A DNA stretch of 64,000 nucleotides from Nephrocerus scutellatus (Eukaryota > Arthropoda > Insecta > Diptera > Pipunculidae): the NCBI GenBank assembly GCA_947095585.1, contig OX352762.1, forward strand, positions 30,604,669-30,668,668, given 5' to 3'. Position numbers and translations under genes: made by a program. The notes beneath the pieces were generated by a model, which ran no database searches, was not told the origin of the DNA, and saw only the letters and a program-made list of their open reading frames with translations. Shown in pieces: positions 21,621-31,799 of this stretch (its first letter is position 1; each line of letters opens with the position of its first letter).

Positions 21621-23300
21621 TTAAATTCTCTATATTAACTTCCCGTGCACGTGGCTGGCTGGTTGGCTGGCTGGCGGGTCAGATCTTCTGATCAATTTTT
21701 AACCCACTTCTCATGGCCCGATTTTATTGAAATTTTGCACACATGTATTTTCCCTTGGACCTTGGCTCCCATACAAAATTTTTAAAAAATTTACCCGATT
21801 TTCTTCAAATTTTATACGCATGTGTATCTTTGATGGACAACACTTTCTGTAAAAATTTGGAAGTGATCGGGCCCCTGGGTCGGGGGGCACCCATACAAAT
21901 TTTATGAAAAAAGTCCCGATTTTCTTCAAATTTTATACGCATGTGTATCTCCGATGGACAAAATTTTTTGAAGCGATCGGGCCCCGGGGTCGGGGGGCTC
22001 CCATACAATTTTTTTTTATTATCAATTTTAACGCACTTTCTAAAGTCCGATTTTCCTGAATTTTGAATTTTGTACACTTCTTTATTTCCGGTGACAATAC
22101 TTTCTTTTAAAATTTGGAAGTGATCGGGCCCCGGGTTCATGGGGCTCCCATACAAATTTAAAAAAATAGTTACCCGATTTTTTTACACACATGTGTATAC
22201 TTAATAAACAATACTTTTTCTAAAATTTGGTAGTGATCGGGCCCCGGGTTCGGCCGCAAGGCCCTTATAAATTTTTTTAAATACCGTTGCACTTCAACGA
22301 CTCTGTGCGGTGTGTGCTGCGCGGTCGGCTGCGCTGCTTGATTTGGTGGATTTTGATTGCAAAATCTATTCTGCCTGTTCATGGCAGCACTACGAGTTTG
22401 CGTCGCCATATTTTTAACTCGGCACTTACACGGTTATTAATAATGTCGTTATTTCTAATAATGAACGAAAACAGAAAATTTCGGTTTCACATCATTTCTC
22501 AAGCATCAATATACATTACTCCGACTTACACAATCATTATTAATTCCATTTCACAAAGTTACCATGAATGTGCGTAATAGTATAAAAGTCGAATCGATTA
22601 TGAACATTCCCTTTCATCTTTAAGTAATATGTATGAATTTTGTTTACTAATGTCTCTTTCAAATTGCACAAACCGTATCCGAAACCTTACCCATAGGTTA
22701 GCTTTCAAAGTTACGGAGTTTTCGAGGTGAACGAGGTGAGTGCCCGAGGTACCCGATTGCCGACGGGTAGTAAAGTAACATTATCGGTTACAAAACAAAG
22801 GTACATAAAATCAAACCGTACTCCGGGCACAGTTCGCAAATGCAACGTTAAACTGAAACCACGAAAGAGAAATCTTAGCTCACCCACAAATGAACCCAGC
22901 AAATGAAACGAGACATAAATGTTTTATGCTTAATTCAACTTCTAACGTATTTACTGAATAATATTTTTATTGATTTCGTTTTTTGTTGTCGATGTCAACT
23001 TACAGATAGAACAACAAGTTTTCACAATATTCTGTCATTTGGCGTTTTCATAAATTAGTTCAGAGCAGTCAAAGAGTTCTCAAGAAAAATGCTCGTGTTT
23101 CTTATTTGCTCAGAGTATGAGCGTGCTCTAAGTGCTCATAATAAAATGATCTGAGCATTTTCAAATTTGACATCTGATGTCAAATGTCTCTTTCGATGAT
23201 TTTCTACTACAATAAAAAAAATGACCCAGAATCTAGGGGTCCCATATCAATTTCTGCGATTAAAGAATTTAGATGAAAAATTTTAATTTTTATGGGTTGT
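21618..23300 (-). repeat. family A, most complete copy
   Basis: The array end TTTAAATTCTCTATATTAAC (21620) is followed by a GGCTGG block and about five units (21700-22260, with GATCGGGCCCC). A single-copy leader (22285-22560) resembles the reverse complement of 63410-63700, then comes the segment 22860-23220 also found at 3480-4070 and 56420-56730. The far end is the junction module, in reverse (ATTTTTATGGGTTGTTTTTT, 23287-23306). Reading from the far end gives the element's own orientation, so it lies on the minus strand. The leader contains a short ORF starting MATQTRSAAMNRQNRFCNQN that is conserved at 63553-63660, although no function is known. Confidence 0.75.
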
Positions 23301-23600
23301 TTTTTTAAATTCTCTATATTGGCTTGTGGAATTTTTCTGATCAATTTTTATTCCACTTCCTAAAGCCCGATATTATTCAAATTTCTTTAAAACACTTTCT
23401 AGTAATTTAAATAAATTAAAAAGTGATCGGAGCCTAGAGTTGGGAGCTTACATATATTTTGTTTCAAATTTAACCCGATTTTATTCCAACATGTGTGTAA
23501 ATTTATATAAAAAAAATTCAATTTTTATTGGTTTTTTTCTCTCTCCTAAAACTACCCTATTAATAAAAAATATCTCAAAACTACGCCATAGCAAACCGAG
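23301..23600 (-). repeat. family A, short degenerate copy abutting the previous one
   Basis: Starts again with TTTAAATTCTCTATATTGGC, then CAATTTTTATTCCACTTCCT and AAAGCCCGATATTATTCAAA, one unit, and an end with AAAACTACCC and ATATCTCAAAACTACG, as near 100-142. Confidence 0.65.
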
Positions 23601-24776
23601 CACTAAACAATTGCTTAAAACAAGTCCCAACAAATTCTGACTGGTAGAAGTCGAGTTATACGAGTGGATAAACTGACAAACACACGACCACTAAAAAAAT
23701 CCTTTGCCCTGATTATAAGCTACGCCGTTCGGGCTCGCAATTAAGAACTGCAAGTGCAAACAACGAACACACTGAGCAAAGGAATGAACCCCCAGCCAGC
23801 CTGATCTTTTACTCATACCTGGTGTTGTAAAATAACATCTGAGGCTGTTAAATAAAACAGCTTAAAATGAAAAAAAAAAAATTTCAGTTTGTCCTCCGCG
23901 GAAACGCAAGAAAGAGTGAATAGCTTAACGAATTTCTTTTTTGCATAGATCGGACGATGTGCCGGTAATTTGGGCTTTGATATTGGTCATGCGGTAGTGT
24001 AAAGAACGAAGGATAAAGGAAGGAAAGAAACCTTGGTGTCTTACACCAGAGGACTCACAATAGCACAAACGTTTGGCTCTGCATCTTGATTACTTTTTAC
24101 AACACACTCCCTTACATGTGAATAGCAGTATACGCTATCACATGTACAGCATTGAATCATGTGTATTTAGAATCTAGAAGATCAGTGGGGTAAAAACAAA
24201 TCGTGAGGCCACAGCATTAATAATTTGTATGAGAAGGAAAAGAAGTCATTGAAGTTGATAAGTAGTTTATATTATATTAAATATAAGAAATAGCAATAAT
24301 ACAAATCGATTTCGTAAACAAAGTTAATAATATTAATTTATTAAAAGGTTTTATCGAAAAAGAAAATACAATAGCAATATAGAACCAAACAGAATTCTTC
24401 AGACATAAAATCACCCGCAGTAGAAAAAATTAAATGAATTGTACAATAAACAACCACGTTTTTGCCGCCAAGTGAAGATAATTATTACAATATAAGTTCT
24501 GGTCGTTCCGGAAACAGTATTCTGGCGAATTAGTAGTGGAGCGAGAAAGGAAAATTAATGATAACCGAATATGAATCACGATTTTGAAAAGACAACAAAA
24601 TGTTCAACTTGTTTGTTTTATGGTATTATGATGTTTTATAATATTTAATAAGGCGTGGCATGATATAAAGTTTACTTAGCATTCCTATTTAAGTTCGACA
24701 TGCAAAATGGGAAACTACTCGTACATGAACGACGATAGTGGTAAAAATTTAAGTTTTCTATTGTACAATGAGGTAA
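23601..24776. other. non-coding stretch (probable intron)
   Basis: No ORF of note. Contains a 32-base hairpin at 24114-24145 (ACATGTGAATAGC...GCTATCACATGT). The stretch lies downstream of the Shank-like exon on the minus strand, so intron is the likely status. Confidence 0.4.
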
Positions 24777-24806
24777 TCAATATTCCTGTTGGCGTTTCGC
24801 CGTGAA

Positions 24807-24818
24807 ACTTACCTTAGG
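24807..24818 (-). promoter_or_regulatory. splice donor of the Shank-like exon
   Basis: CCTAAG|GTAAGT on the minus strand fully matches the U1 consensus. Reading past it gives unrelated residues (VSFTAKRQQEY) and then a stop, which supports its use. Confidence 0.8.
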
Positions 24819-24983
24819 CAATGAGGCCAGGACTTGCTGCTTAACATCCCACACTAAGCGATCCGCCGGAAATTGTAAACATTTGTAGACATTCAGTTCG
24901 GGCACATGAATGCGCACGAGAAGCCAGCCGTCTCGTGGTTCTGGCGGTGGATCATCGTCGAACCCCTGAGTATTGTGATCCAT
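24813..24983 (-). CDS. Prosap: first coding exon of a Shank/Prosap-like postsynaptic scaffold gene (partial)
   Basis: Shank proteins organise the postsynaptic density. They contain an N-terminal ubiquitin-like SPN domain, ankyrin repeats, SH3, PDZ, a proline-rich tract and SAM. This 57-codon exon starts at an ATG in good context (ATCATGG), after an in-frame TAG about 65 bases upstream. It reads MDHNTQGFDDDPPPEP, then DGWLLVRIHVPELNVYKCLQ and FPADRLVWDVKQQVLASLPK. The segment from DGWLLV to SLPK matches, from memory of the family, the first strands and helix of the insect Shank SPN domain, which should continue ELKESFNYGLF in the next exon. The exon stops at a perfect donor, AAG|GTAAGT (24813/24812), phase 0. 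No such next exon is seen on the minus strand down to position 1, implying an intron of at least 24.8 kb. The gene name is a family call, not a verified orthologue. Confidence 0.72.
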
Positions 24984-25031
24984 GATGATGGCGGCAATGA
25001 TTTTAGTCTTAGGTGGATAATTCGGCTGCAC

Positions 25032-26300
25032 ACCGGGTGCTAAATGCTAGGCGCCGCTTCGTGCTCCAAGTAGTATTTCCGGTTTTTTTTTTTGCAAATT
25101 TACTTGAGTCAAACTTCAAACTTAATTTTTAAAGAACTTAAGCGTTTACATTATATTTGTAAGTAATTTAATTTCCTTAAATCACATTTTTATTATGGTG
25201 TTTAAACAGAACGGTACACGTTAAAGATCCAGCTCATGATTATTACTATTGGCAAAAGAAGTACTGTTGATAAATGCTGGAAAAATAAACAAAAGAAAAT
25301 TTGTATTATTTGTTGTTACTTTTATCTAAAGAATTTTATGAAAGCAAAGCAATTGAAAAATTATGCAAGAGTAAAAAGATATACAGAAACACAGTGTGAA
25401 TAAAATCTGATCTAAAACTACTTGCGAAATAATTTCGCATTATCAGTTGATACCAGAATTTTCAATACTCAAAGAGGAAGAGAGTGAAAAATGTTACTCT
25501 AATATTAGAATAATAAATATCAGAATTAAGGCTTATAAAATATTGAAAATCCAAGTGCTGCTTTTGAAGAATGGTTAGTAGTAATTTTATATATTCTTTA
25601 GCTCACAAATAAATTATGCGATCAAATTTCACAATTTCATTCGAAATTGATTATACGATTTATCACTTTATTGCTTTGATTGAACTTAATTTCACACATT
25701 TCTGAGAATTAACAAAATACACATGCACAATGTTGAATGCGCAAAAATTAAATCGTTTGAATGTGCAAAATTATATGTATCTATGTATCTATGCACAAGC
25801 GCTTCTTAAAACATACGCTAAAATTTTCTGAGAAATTAACCGTACCGTAAGTTTAGGACGTAGATTATTACAATTAAGATGTAATCTATACTTATAAAAA
25901 TGAATATCTGTATTTTTGTGTTTGTAATAGTTTCCATTTCAATTTTTAAATTAAATTTAGATTGAAACAGGATGTATATTCTTTCCATCTTTCCCATCAA
26001 GAAACACTAGTCGATTTTTTGCATTCAACATCAACATGCATCAACATGATAGGATCCTATGATGGATCTGTTATCCGTTTATACCTTCTGACTATACTCT
26101 CTAGAGTAGGAATAGGGATGATCAAATTCCGCAGATAAGTACAACTTTTTCATTAAAAAGAGCAGGGTAGGCTGTGTCGAAGACACGGCCGTGGGTTTTG
26201 AGCGTGACAACGTCTGTCCGGGACGAAAGAAAATAAAACAAACATCTTGTTGTCTGTGGGACATAAACACGGACGGATATATTAAAAAAAAATTTCTATA
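25032..26300. other. upstream region of the Shank-like exon, nothing recognised
   Basis: Probable 5' UTR, intron or promoter of the minus-strand gene. No clear TATA box or initiator could be tied to it, and no repeat family of this window occurs here. Confidence 0.35.
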
Positions 26301-26324
26301 CTAAATACAAGTCCTACGACTTGC

Positions 26325-26480
26325 ACCGTAACTCATCACATCACATTATATATAAATTATTTATAAGCGAATTTTAATGTTCATAACCACTAACTGTGAA
26401 GTTGCTGCATATTGCATATTACTGCCCAAACACAGTAATGCAGCTTTTGGTTTCAACTCATAAAAAATTTGAGTAGTTTT
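26325..26480 (+). repeat. dispersed repeat D, copy 1
   Basis: ACATCACATTATATATAAATTATTTATAAG, then TTTTAATGTTCATAACCACT..CTGTGAAGTTG and CAAACACAGTAATGCAG, matches 27588-27725 in the same orientation with scattered differences. Confidence 0.7.
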
Positions 26481-26929
26481 AAATTAAATTAGAAGAGAAA
26501 TGCTTCGAAATGGTATGGTAAGAATGTCGCTTTCAAACATGCAGGCCAATTATTTCTCATTAAATTTCTTTTGCATTGTTCTCTTATTTCTGTAGTTGAT
26601 CGAATAGTTATTTTGAACCGATGCTTAATGCCATGTATGATGTTTGATGCTTGACTCAATGGTCGATGGTTGATTCGTTGTTCAGTGGCAGACATCCAAC
26701 TTACGATCGAACATCAAACCAGCACTTGAACTTACTGTATACAAGACTAAGGATAAGATAAGCCAAAAGAAAAGGAAATAGCAGCAACAACAACGTCGCT
26801 TGCAACTTGTGAATGGCCTTGGCTCTTTTTTGTAACATTTGTATTTTTTTTCTCTCTCACAGAGCACTGTATCATTTTATGCAATGTTGAAAGAAAGAGC
26901 AGAGCAGAGCACTGATAGAAAATGAACAG

Positions 26930-27290
26930 AGACTATACTATCACTACGGCTGCGGTATATTATATTACAGAACGAGTAAGGAAAGTGGAGTTTATCGTGC
27001 GAGGTCGAAGGTTGGTCGGCAATCTAACGAACACGATGAGCACTTTTCTGCAAGTCGTGTACGCTATTTTTCACGTGTCCAAACTGTTTTTTTTTTTGCT
27101 AAATCGAGAGAGAAGCAGAAATCACAAACGACAAACAAAAGAGAATTCTTGCTCATGCGCAATGTGTTCGCTGAGATTGTAGTAAATAACAAAAGACGTT
27201 TATATCATAACATAACTAGTGTTGTTATGAGCTACTTTCGAGGCTAGTACGAAACAGTCACTTTCGTCTATGGGCGTGTGAGAAAGAACT
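26930..27290 (+). repeat. dispersed repeat C, copy 1
   Basis: Shares an ordered series of blocks with 45535-45870: GTATATTATATTACAGAACG, TATCGTG, CACGATGAGCACTTTT, GTACGCTATTTTTCACGTGT, AATGTGTTCGCT, AGTAAATAACAAAA, GGCTACTTTCGA-type, and CAGTCACTTTCGTCTATG. The overall identity looks moderate, so both are old. No ORF is shared. Confidence 0.7.
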
Positions 27291-27409
27291 AAGAAGCTTC
27301 GCAGCTTGTGCTGCACAAAAAAAAAAATGTAGGGCGACAATTTGACATTTACATTTTGCTATTTGCATCCAATTTTAAGTAGCTGCGTAAACTGCGCAGT
27401 CGATTTTTC

Positions 27410-27535
27410 TTTAATGCATTGGCTGAAAAGTCAATTTTTGACCAAAATGCAGCATAAACTGCGCAGCGGCTGAATTTTTGACCAAAATGCAGCATAAACT
27501 GCGCAGCGGCTGAATTCTTGACCGCAGCCTACTAC
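27410..27535 (+). repeat. 40-bp tandem repeat, about 2.5 units
   Basis: GACCAAAATGCAGCATAAAC, then TGCGCAGCGGCTGAATTTTT, repeats with a period of 40 bases. A degenerate earlier unit contains CTGCGCAGTCG. Confidence 0.85.
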
Positions 27536-27587
27536 TGCATATGTTTGTTTCGTTCTGCTTTGCTTGATTGTATGTTATTGAAACCAC

Positions 27588-27725
27588 ATACATGATCAAC
27601 AATCACATCACATACAACAGAATAAATAATTTATAAGCTGATTTAAATGTTCATAACAATTTATTGTGAGGTGGGTACATATTAAATTTATCATCACTGC
27701 ACAAACATAGTAATGCAGTTGCGTC
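27588..27725 (+). repeat. dispersed repeat D, copy 2
   Basis: Second copy of the sequence at 26325-26480, about 1.25 kb downstream in direct orientation, with family C and the 40-bp repeat lying between the two copies. Confidence 0.7.
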
Positions 27726-27844
27726 GATAGTAGTAGGAGAAGTAAGAGCTGTTAAAAAAATATGTGCGTGTAATCTTTACGCGCAGTTGGAGTAAAATTC
27801 TTTGACGTTGTGGCCAATATTACGATAAAATTAAAAGGCACGAG

Positions 27845-28215
27845 TCGCTTGAGAAATTGCTTAGTTCCAAAAATCCCAGACCCTATTGGCCAGAACCCAG
27901 AATTTCCATAGTAACAAGTCTTATAGTCACATATTAGTCCTACATTCCGAGTTTCATACGAATCCCTTGAGGAATGGCTTGGTTCCAAAAATCCCAGACT
28001 CTATTGGCCAGATCCCAGAATTTCCATAGGAACAAGTCTTATAGTCACATACTAGTCCTACATTCCGAGTTTCATACGAATCCCTTGAGAAATGGCTTGG
28101 TTCCAAAAATCCCAGACCCTATTGGCCAGATCCCAGAATTTCCATAGGAACAAGTCCAATAGTCACATATTAGTCCTACATTCCGAATTACATGCGAATC
28201 GCTTGGGAAATGGAT
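27845..28215 (+). repeat. 118-bp tandem repeat, three units
   Basis: GGTTCCAAAAATCCCAGACC, then CTATTGGCCAGATCCCAGAA, TTTCCATAGGAACAAGTC and AGTCCTACATTCCGAG, recurs at 27864, 27982 and 28100, an exact period of 118. The units are over 90% alike by eye, so the array is young compared with the repeats around it. A partial fourth unit (GAATCGCTTGGGAAATGG) follows. Confidence 0.92.
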
Positions 28216-28614
28216 AAGTTCCCAAAGTACTGACATTTAAAAGTGGATTACTTAACAGTGTGACGCTGTTAATCAAAAGAGTGGGACATTTAACATTTTA
28301 CTTTTTGAACATGCACCCCCTTATACCTTGTAGTGAGACGTTGTTACGTCAAAAACATAAATCAATTTGCGCATTATGTCATCTCATGTCGTTTTCGATA
28401 ACGGATTTGATTGGTTTTATTTTTTGTTGCATTTGTTGAGGGCATTGAGTATGTATGAAGTTAAACGTTATTAACACAAACAATTTTTTTTGTTTAGGAA
28501 TGCAATAAACGTTTTATACTGATAATTTTTTACATCAGATGTTCCTTTGAGGAGTTCTGATGAATCCATTTTCAACCCGCTGAATGCCTAAAACACACAG
28601 TAATTTTAACGCTT
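28216..28614. other. non-coding stretch, nothing recognised
   Basis: Short interval between the 118-bp array and the next family A copy. No feature seen. Confidence 0.4.
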
Positions 28615-29240
28615 CGGTTTTTAAATTTTCTATATTAACTTCGCGTGTCCATGGCTGGCTGGCTGGCCAAATCTTGTGATCAATTTTTAAACCATTTCCT
28701 AAAGCCCGATTAAATTCAAACTTTGCACACATGTGTATCTCTGATGACAATACTTTCTAATTAAATTTGGGGCCACCGGGCCTCCAAGTCGAGGGGGCTC
28801 AAATACAAATGTTTTACAAAATTTACCAGATTTTCATCAAATTTTATAGGCATGTATATCCGATGGACAACGCTTTTTGTAAAAATTTGGCAGTGATCGG
28901 GCTAAGGGATCGGGAGCCCCCATACAAATTTTATAAAGAAAAGTACCCGAATTTCTTCAAATTATATACGCATGTGTATTTCCGATGTACAACACTCTTT
29001 TTTTTTAAATTGGAAAGTGATCGGGCGGGGGGGGGGGCATACAAATACAAATTCTATAAAAAAAAGTACCTAATTTTCTTCAAACTGCATACAGATGTTT
29101 ATCTCCGATTGACAAAACTTTTTAAAAATTTAGTAGTGATCGGGCCCCGGGGTCGGGGGGCTCCCATACAATTTTTTTTAAAATGTGCTCGATTTTCTTC
29201 GAATTTTTTACACATTTATATCTCCGATTAGAAAGTTTAC
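28615..29240 (-). repeat. family A array
   Basis: Opens with TTTTAAATTTTCTATATTAA and a GGCTGGCTGGC block, then TCAATTTTTAAACCATTTCC and four to five units (AGTGATCGGGC, GATGGACAAC). The inner end is lost near 29235. One unit carries a run of ten G at about 29026-29035. Confidence 0.75.
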
Positions 29241-29980
29241 AGGAAACTTTTTTAGTTTAAACTGAAGTAAAATAACCTATAATAATACAGTTAATCAAGA
29301 CAATGACTGAATGAATGTTAAAATTCTCTTAAAAATTATCTGAGCCTATGTTTAATTACCGGTTATATTCTCATAACCCAAAAACCAAAAAGATTAAAGG
29401 ACGTCGAATTTCTTGGGAATCGAAACCAGCACATAAAGAATAAAATTGATATATAACTTCCTCCCAAGACTGTTGCTGTTTAGAGCAATACAATAATTAC
29501 TGACTTACGTGATAATAACAGATATTCAAATAACCTATGAGAAATTTTTACTAATCACCACATGATTGCGATTTATTTTGCTTTTAGGCTATAGCACTGG
29601 CAGAAGAAAAGACTTCAGATTATACATTTTAACAATTCTGTTAGAACAGTTTATAAACAGTTAGATTCAAACTTTCAAAAATATCGTTAAACATATTTTT
29701 TAATGTTCTTTTAATTTCACTCCATTTCGTACATATGTATAAAATCCAACCGAACAATTACTTTCTAACTGATTTCTTTGAGTCCTTTGAATCTGAGTTG
29801 GGAGGAAGATAAAAAGTCATTAAAAGAATTATTAGACAAAATTCGATGCTTTGAAAAATGTCGGCGAACCGCAGAAAATTATATACAAAACCTTTTGGAG
29901 AAGCGATGAGTCATGTCGACGCAATATATTCAAAGGGCGATCCATTTTTTTTGTTTTTTTTTTTATAATTTGCGCACACG
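29241..29980. other. non-coding stretch, nothing recognised
   Basis: AT-rich, without ORF or repeat match. Confidence 0.4.
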
Positions 29981-29984
29981 TAAA

Positions 29985-30425
29985 GGGGTTCGCACCCTTA
30001 TAATGCTCGGCTAAATGCTTGGCACAGCGTGGGCGTTAATGAAAGGGAGGAGAAAAGGGGAGATATCTATGAGCTTGTGTTTTGAATGCCTGTGGATCAG
30101 AGGGAGTGAAATATTTCTTGCACCGGGTTAGAAAACCTAAACATTTCGCAGCATTTTTGGCGACGATAAATATGTGGTCATTCCAACGTAGCTTGTCGTT
30201 AACGCACATACCGAGAATTACGAGTTTTCCTCGTCATGTCATGGATAATGGTAGTGGATTAAAAATTCGCTTGTATGACAGTAAACAGCATTGGGTTTTG
30301 GAAGGGTTAAATTCTACTCTCTTATATTCTCCGCACATTATTAAGCTGTGCAGATCAGATTTTAACGTGCTTAACATATATAGTTTTTTAAGTTCCACAT
30401 GAAATGGAGGGATGTTCCTCAAACT
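29985..30425 (-). pseudogene. internally deleted LINE (RT block joined to 3' end)
   Basis: The minus strand reads VEFNPSKTQCCLLSYKRIFN and PLPLSM, then AILGM-type (LVILGMCVNDKLRWNDH), AKNAAKCLGFLTRCKKYFTP and S. It then jumps to QAFKTQAHRYL, which lies just before the 3' end, ACGCCCACGCTGTGCC..CATTATAAGG..ACGTGTGCGCAAATTATAA, and a poly-A-like tract. The thumb and C-terminal 'RDSFF..WN.LP' parts are missing. The same family supplies 37510-37860, 55630-55895, 17640-17830 and 10440-10556. Confidence 0.8.
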
Positions 30426-30499
30426 TATATGAGAAGATGACAGTACTGTCGCCAGTAAAAAGAGTGAATTGGATTAGAAGTAATGGAAAGAGATCATTA

Positions 30500-31760
30500 G
30501 TAAAAAAACAACGATAAAAATTAAAATTTTTCGTGTAAATTCTCTAATTTATACACAAAGTGCAAAGGGAGTCCACTTTACTCATCACTCCAAAATTTTT
30601 ACAAAAAGTGTTTCCATTGGAGATACACATGTCTATAATATTGAAAAAAAATCGGTTTTCAACATTTTTACAAAAAGCATTGTCCATAGGATTAAATTTC
30701 AATTCAATTCAATTCAATTTATTTCATATATAATTTAATTTATACAGTTTTGTTCTATATTTATCCGCGAAGCCTTCTGGCTTGTCTGCGGAAGACTGTT
30801 TAACTATTTTGCTATGTTAACAATATATTCCATTTACTATTTCATATTAAGTTTACATTCATTAACGTTTACATTAACAATGTGTTTCATTTACAATTAT
30901 ATTTTCATTTTACACTAATGTTTGTGTTCACAATTTATAATTCACTCACATTGAGAATTTTTATATTTTGTGTAAAATTTACAATATTCTTTGTTCTTCA
31001 TATATTCACTTATTGCCTAATTTTTCATTACTATTTTTTGTGATTTTTTATACAATATTCCTGTTTTTAAAAAGTTCTTTTATTTCTTGGTTTCTTGCGT
31101 TTGCCCCGGCAATGGTCCTTATTTCGTACGGGATTTCATTTAGTAACATCGGCACTACTATGCTTAGCTGCTGCCTCCCATACGAGTTATAAAATCTTGG
31201 ATTTTGAAGAAAATCAGGTTAATTTTTAAAAATTTTAATTTTCCGTCACCGAGGCCCGATCACGCCAAAATGTTTACACAAAGTGTTGTCCGTCCGAGAT
31301 ACACTCGCATATAAATTTTAAGATATTCGGCAACTTTTTTTTACAAAATTTGTATTGGTGCCCCCCGACCCCGGGGCCCGATCACTACCAAATATTTACA
31401 AAAAGTGGTGTCCATCGGAGATACACATGTGTATAAAATTTGAAGAAAATCGGATATTTATTTTTATAAAATTTGTATGAGTGCCCCCCGACCCCGGGGC
31501 CCGATCACTCCAAAATATTTACATAAAGTGTTTTTCATTGGTTATACACATGTGTATAAAATTTGAAGAATATCGGGTACTTTTTGTAAAATATTTGTAT
31601 GGGAGCCCCCCGACCCCGCGGCACGTGGGGCCCAAAATTTTAATAGAAAGTGTTGTTATGGGAGATACAAATGTGTGCAAAATTTCAATAAAATCGGGCT
31701 TTAGGAAGTGGGTTAAAAATTTATCACAAGATTTGGTGTGACAGACAGCCAGCCGGCCAC
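30500..31760 (+). repeat. family A array split by a LINE insertion
   Basis: Begins with the junction module (ACAACGATAAAAATTAAAAT, then GTAAATTCTCTAAT) and one to two units to 30690, then is interrupted. Units resume at 31201 with a regular period of about 121-123 bp (GGGCCCGATCACT at about 31375, 31498 and a variant at about 31620). The end block GGGCTTTAGGAAGTGGGTTA is followed by a (GGCCAC)n tract at 31765-31790. The usual TAGAGAATTT end is missing. Confidence 0.8.
30691..31200 (-). mobile_element. 5'-truncated LINE nested in family A, with (TTGAA)n tail
   Basis: The minus-strand reading from 31201 gives PRFYNSYGRQQLSIVVPMLL, NEIPYEIRTIA and IKELFKNRN, then stop. This is the C-terminal end of a CR1/L2-like LINE ORF2 (compare the general form P...YG...L...VP.LLN.LP..IR.I.....FK..LK..L). 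About 350 bp of AT-rich 3' UTR follow, ending in TTGAATTGAATTGAATTGAA at 30697-30717. The insertion cuts a family A unit between TTGTCCATAGG and TTTTGAAGAAAATC, so it is younger than that array. GGATT occurs at both borders and may be a remnant target duplication. Confidence 0.75.
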
Positions 31761-31764
31761 CACG

Positions 31765-31792
31765 GCCACGGCCACGGCCACGGCCACGCCAC
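31765..31792 (+). repeat. (GGCCAC)n hexanucleotide repeat
   Basis: Four to five CCACGG units following the end of the family A array, replacing the CAGC-type repeat found at this place in other copies. Confidence 0.9.
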
Positions 31793-31799
31793 ATAAATG

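Noticed and set aside
27845..28215. CRISPR-like array
   Set aside because: Three contiguous 118-bp units without spacers, in a eukaryotic genome: an ordinary tandem repeat.
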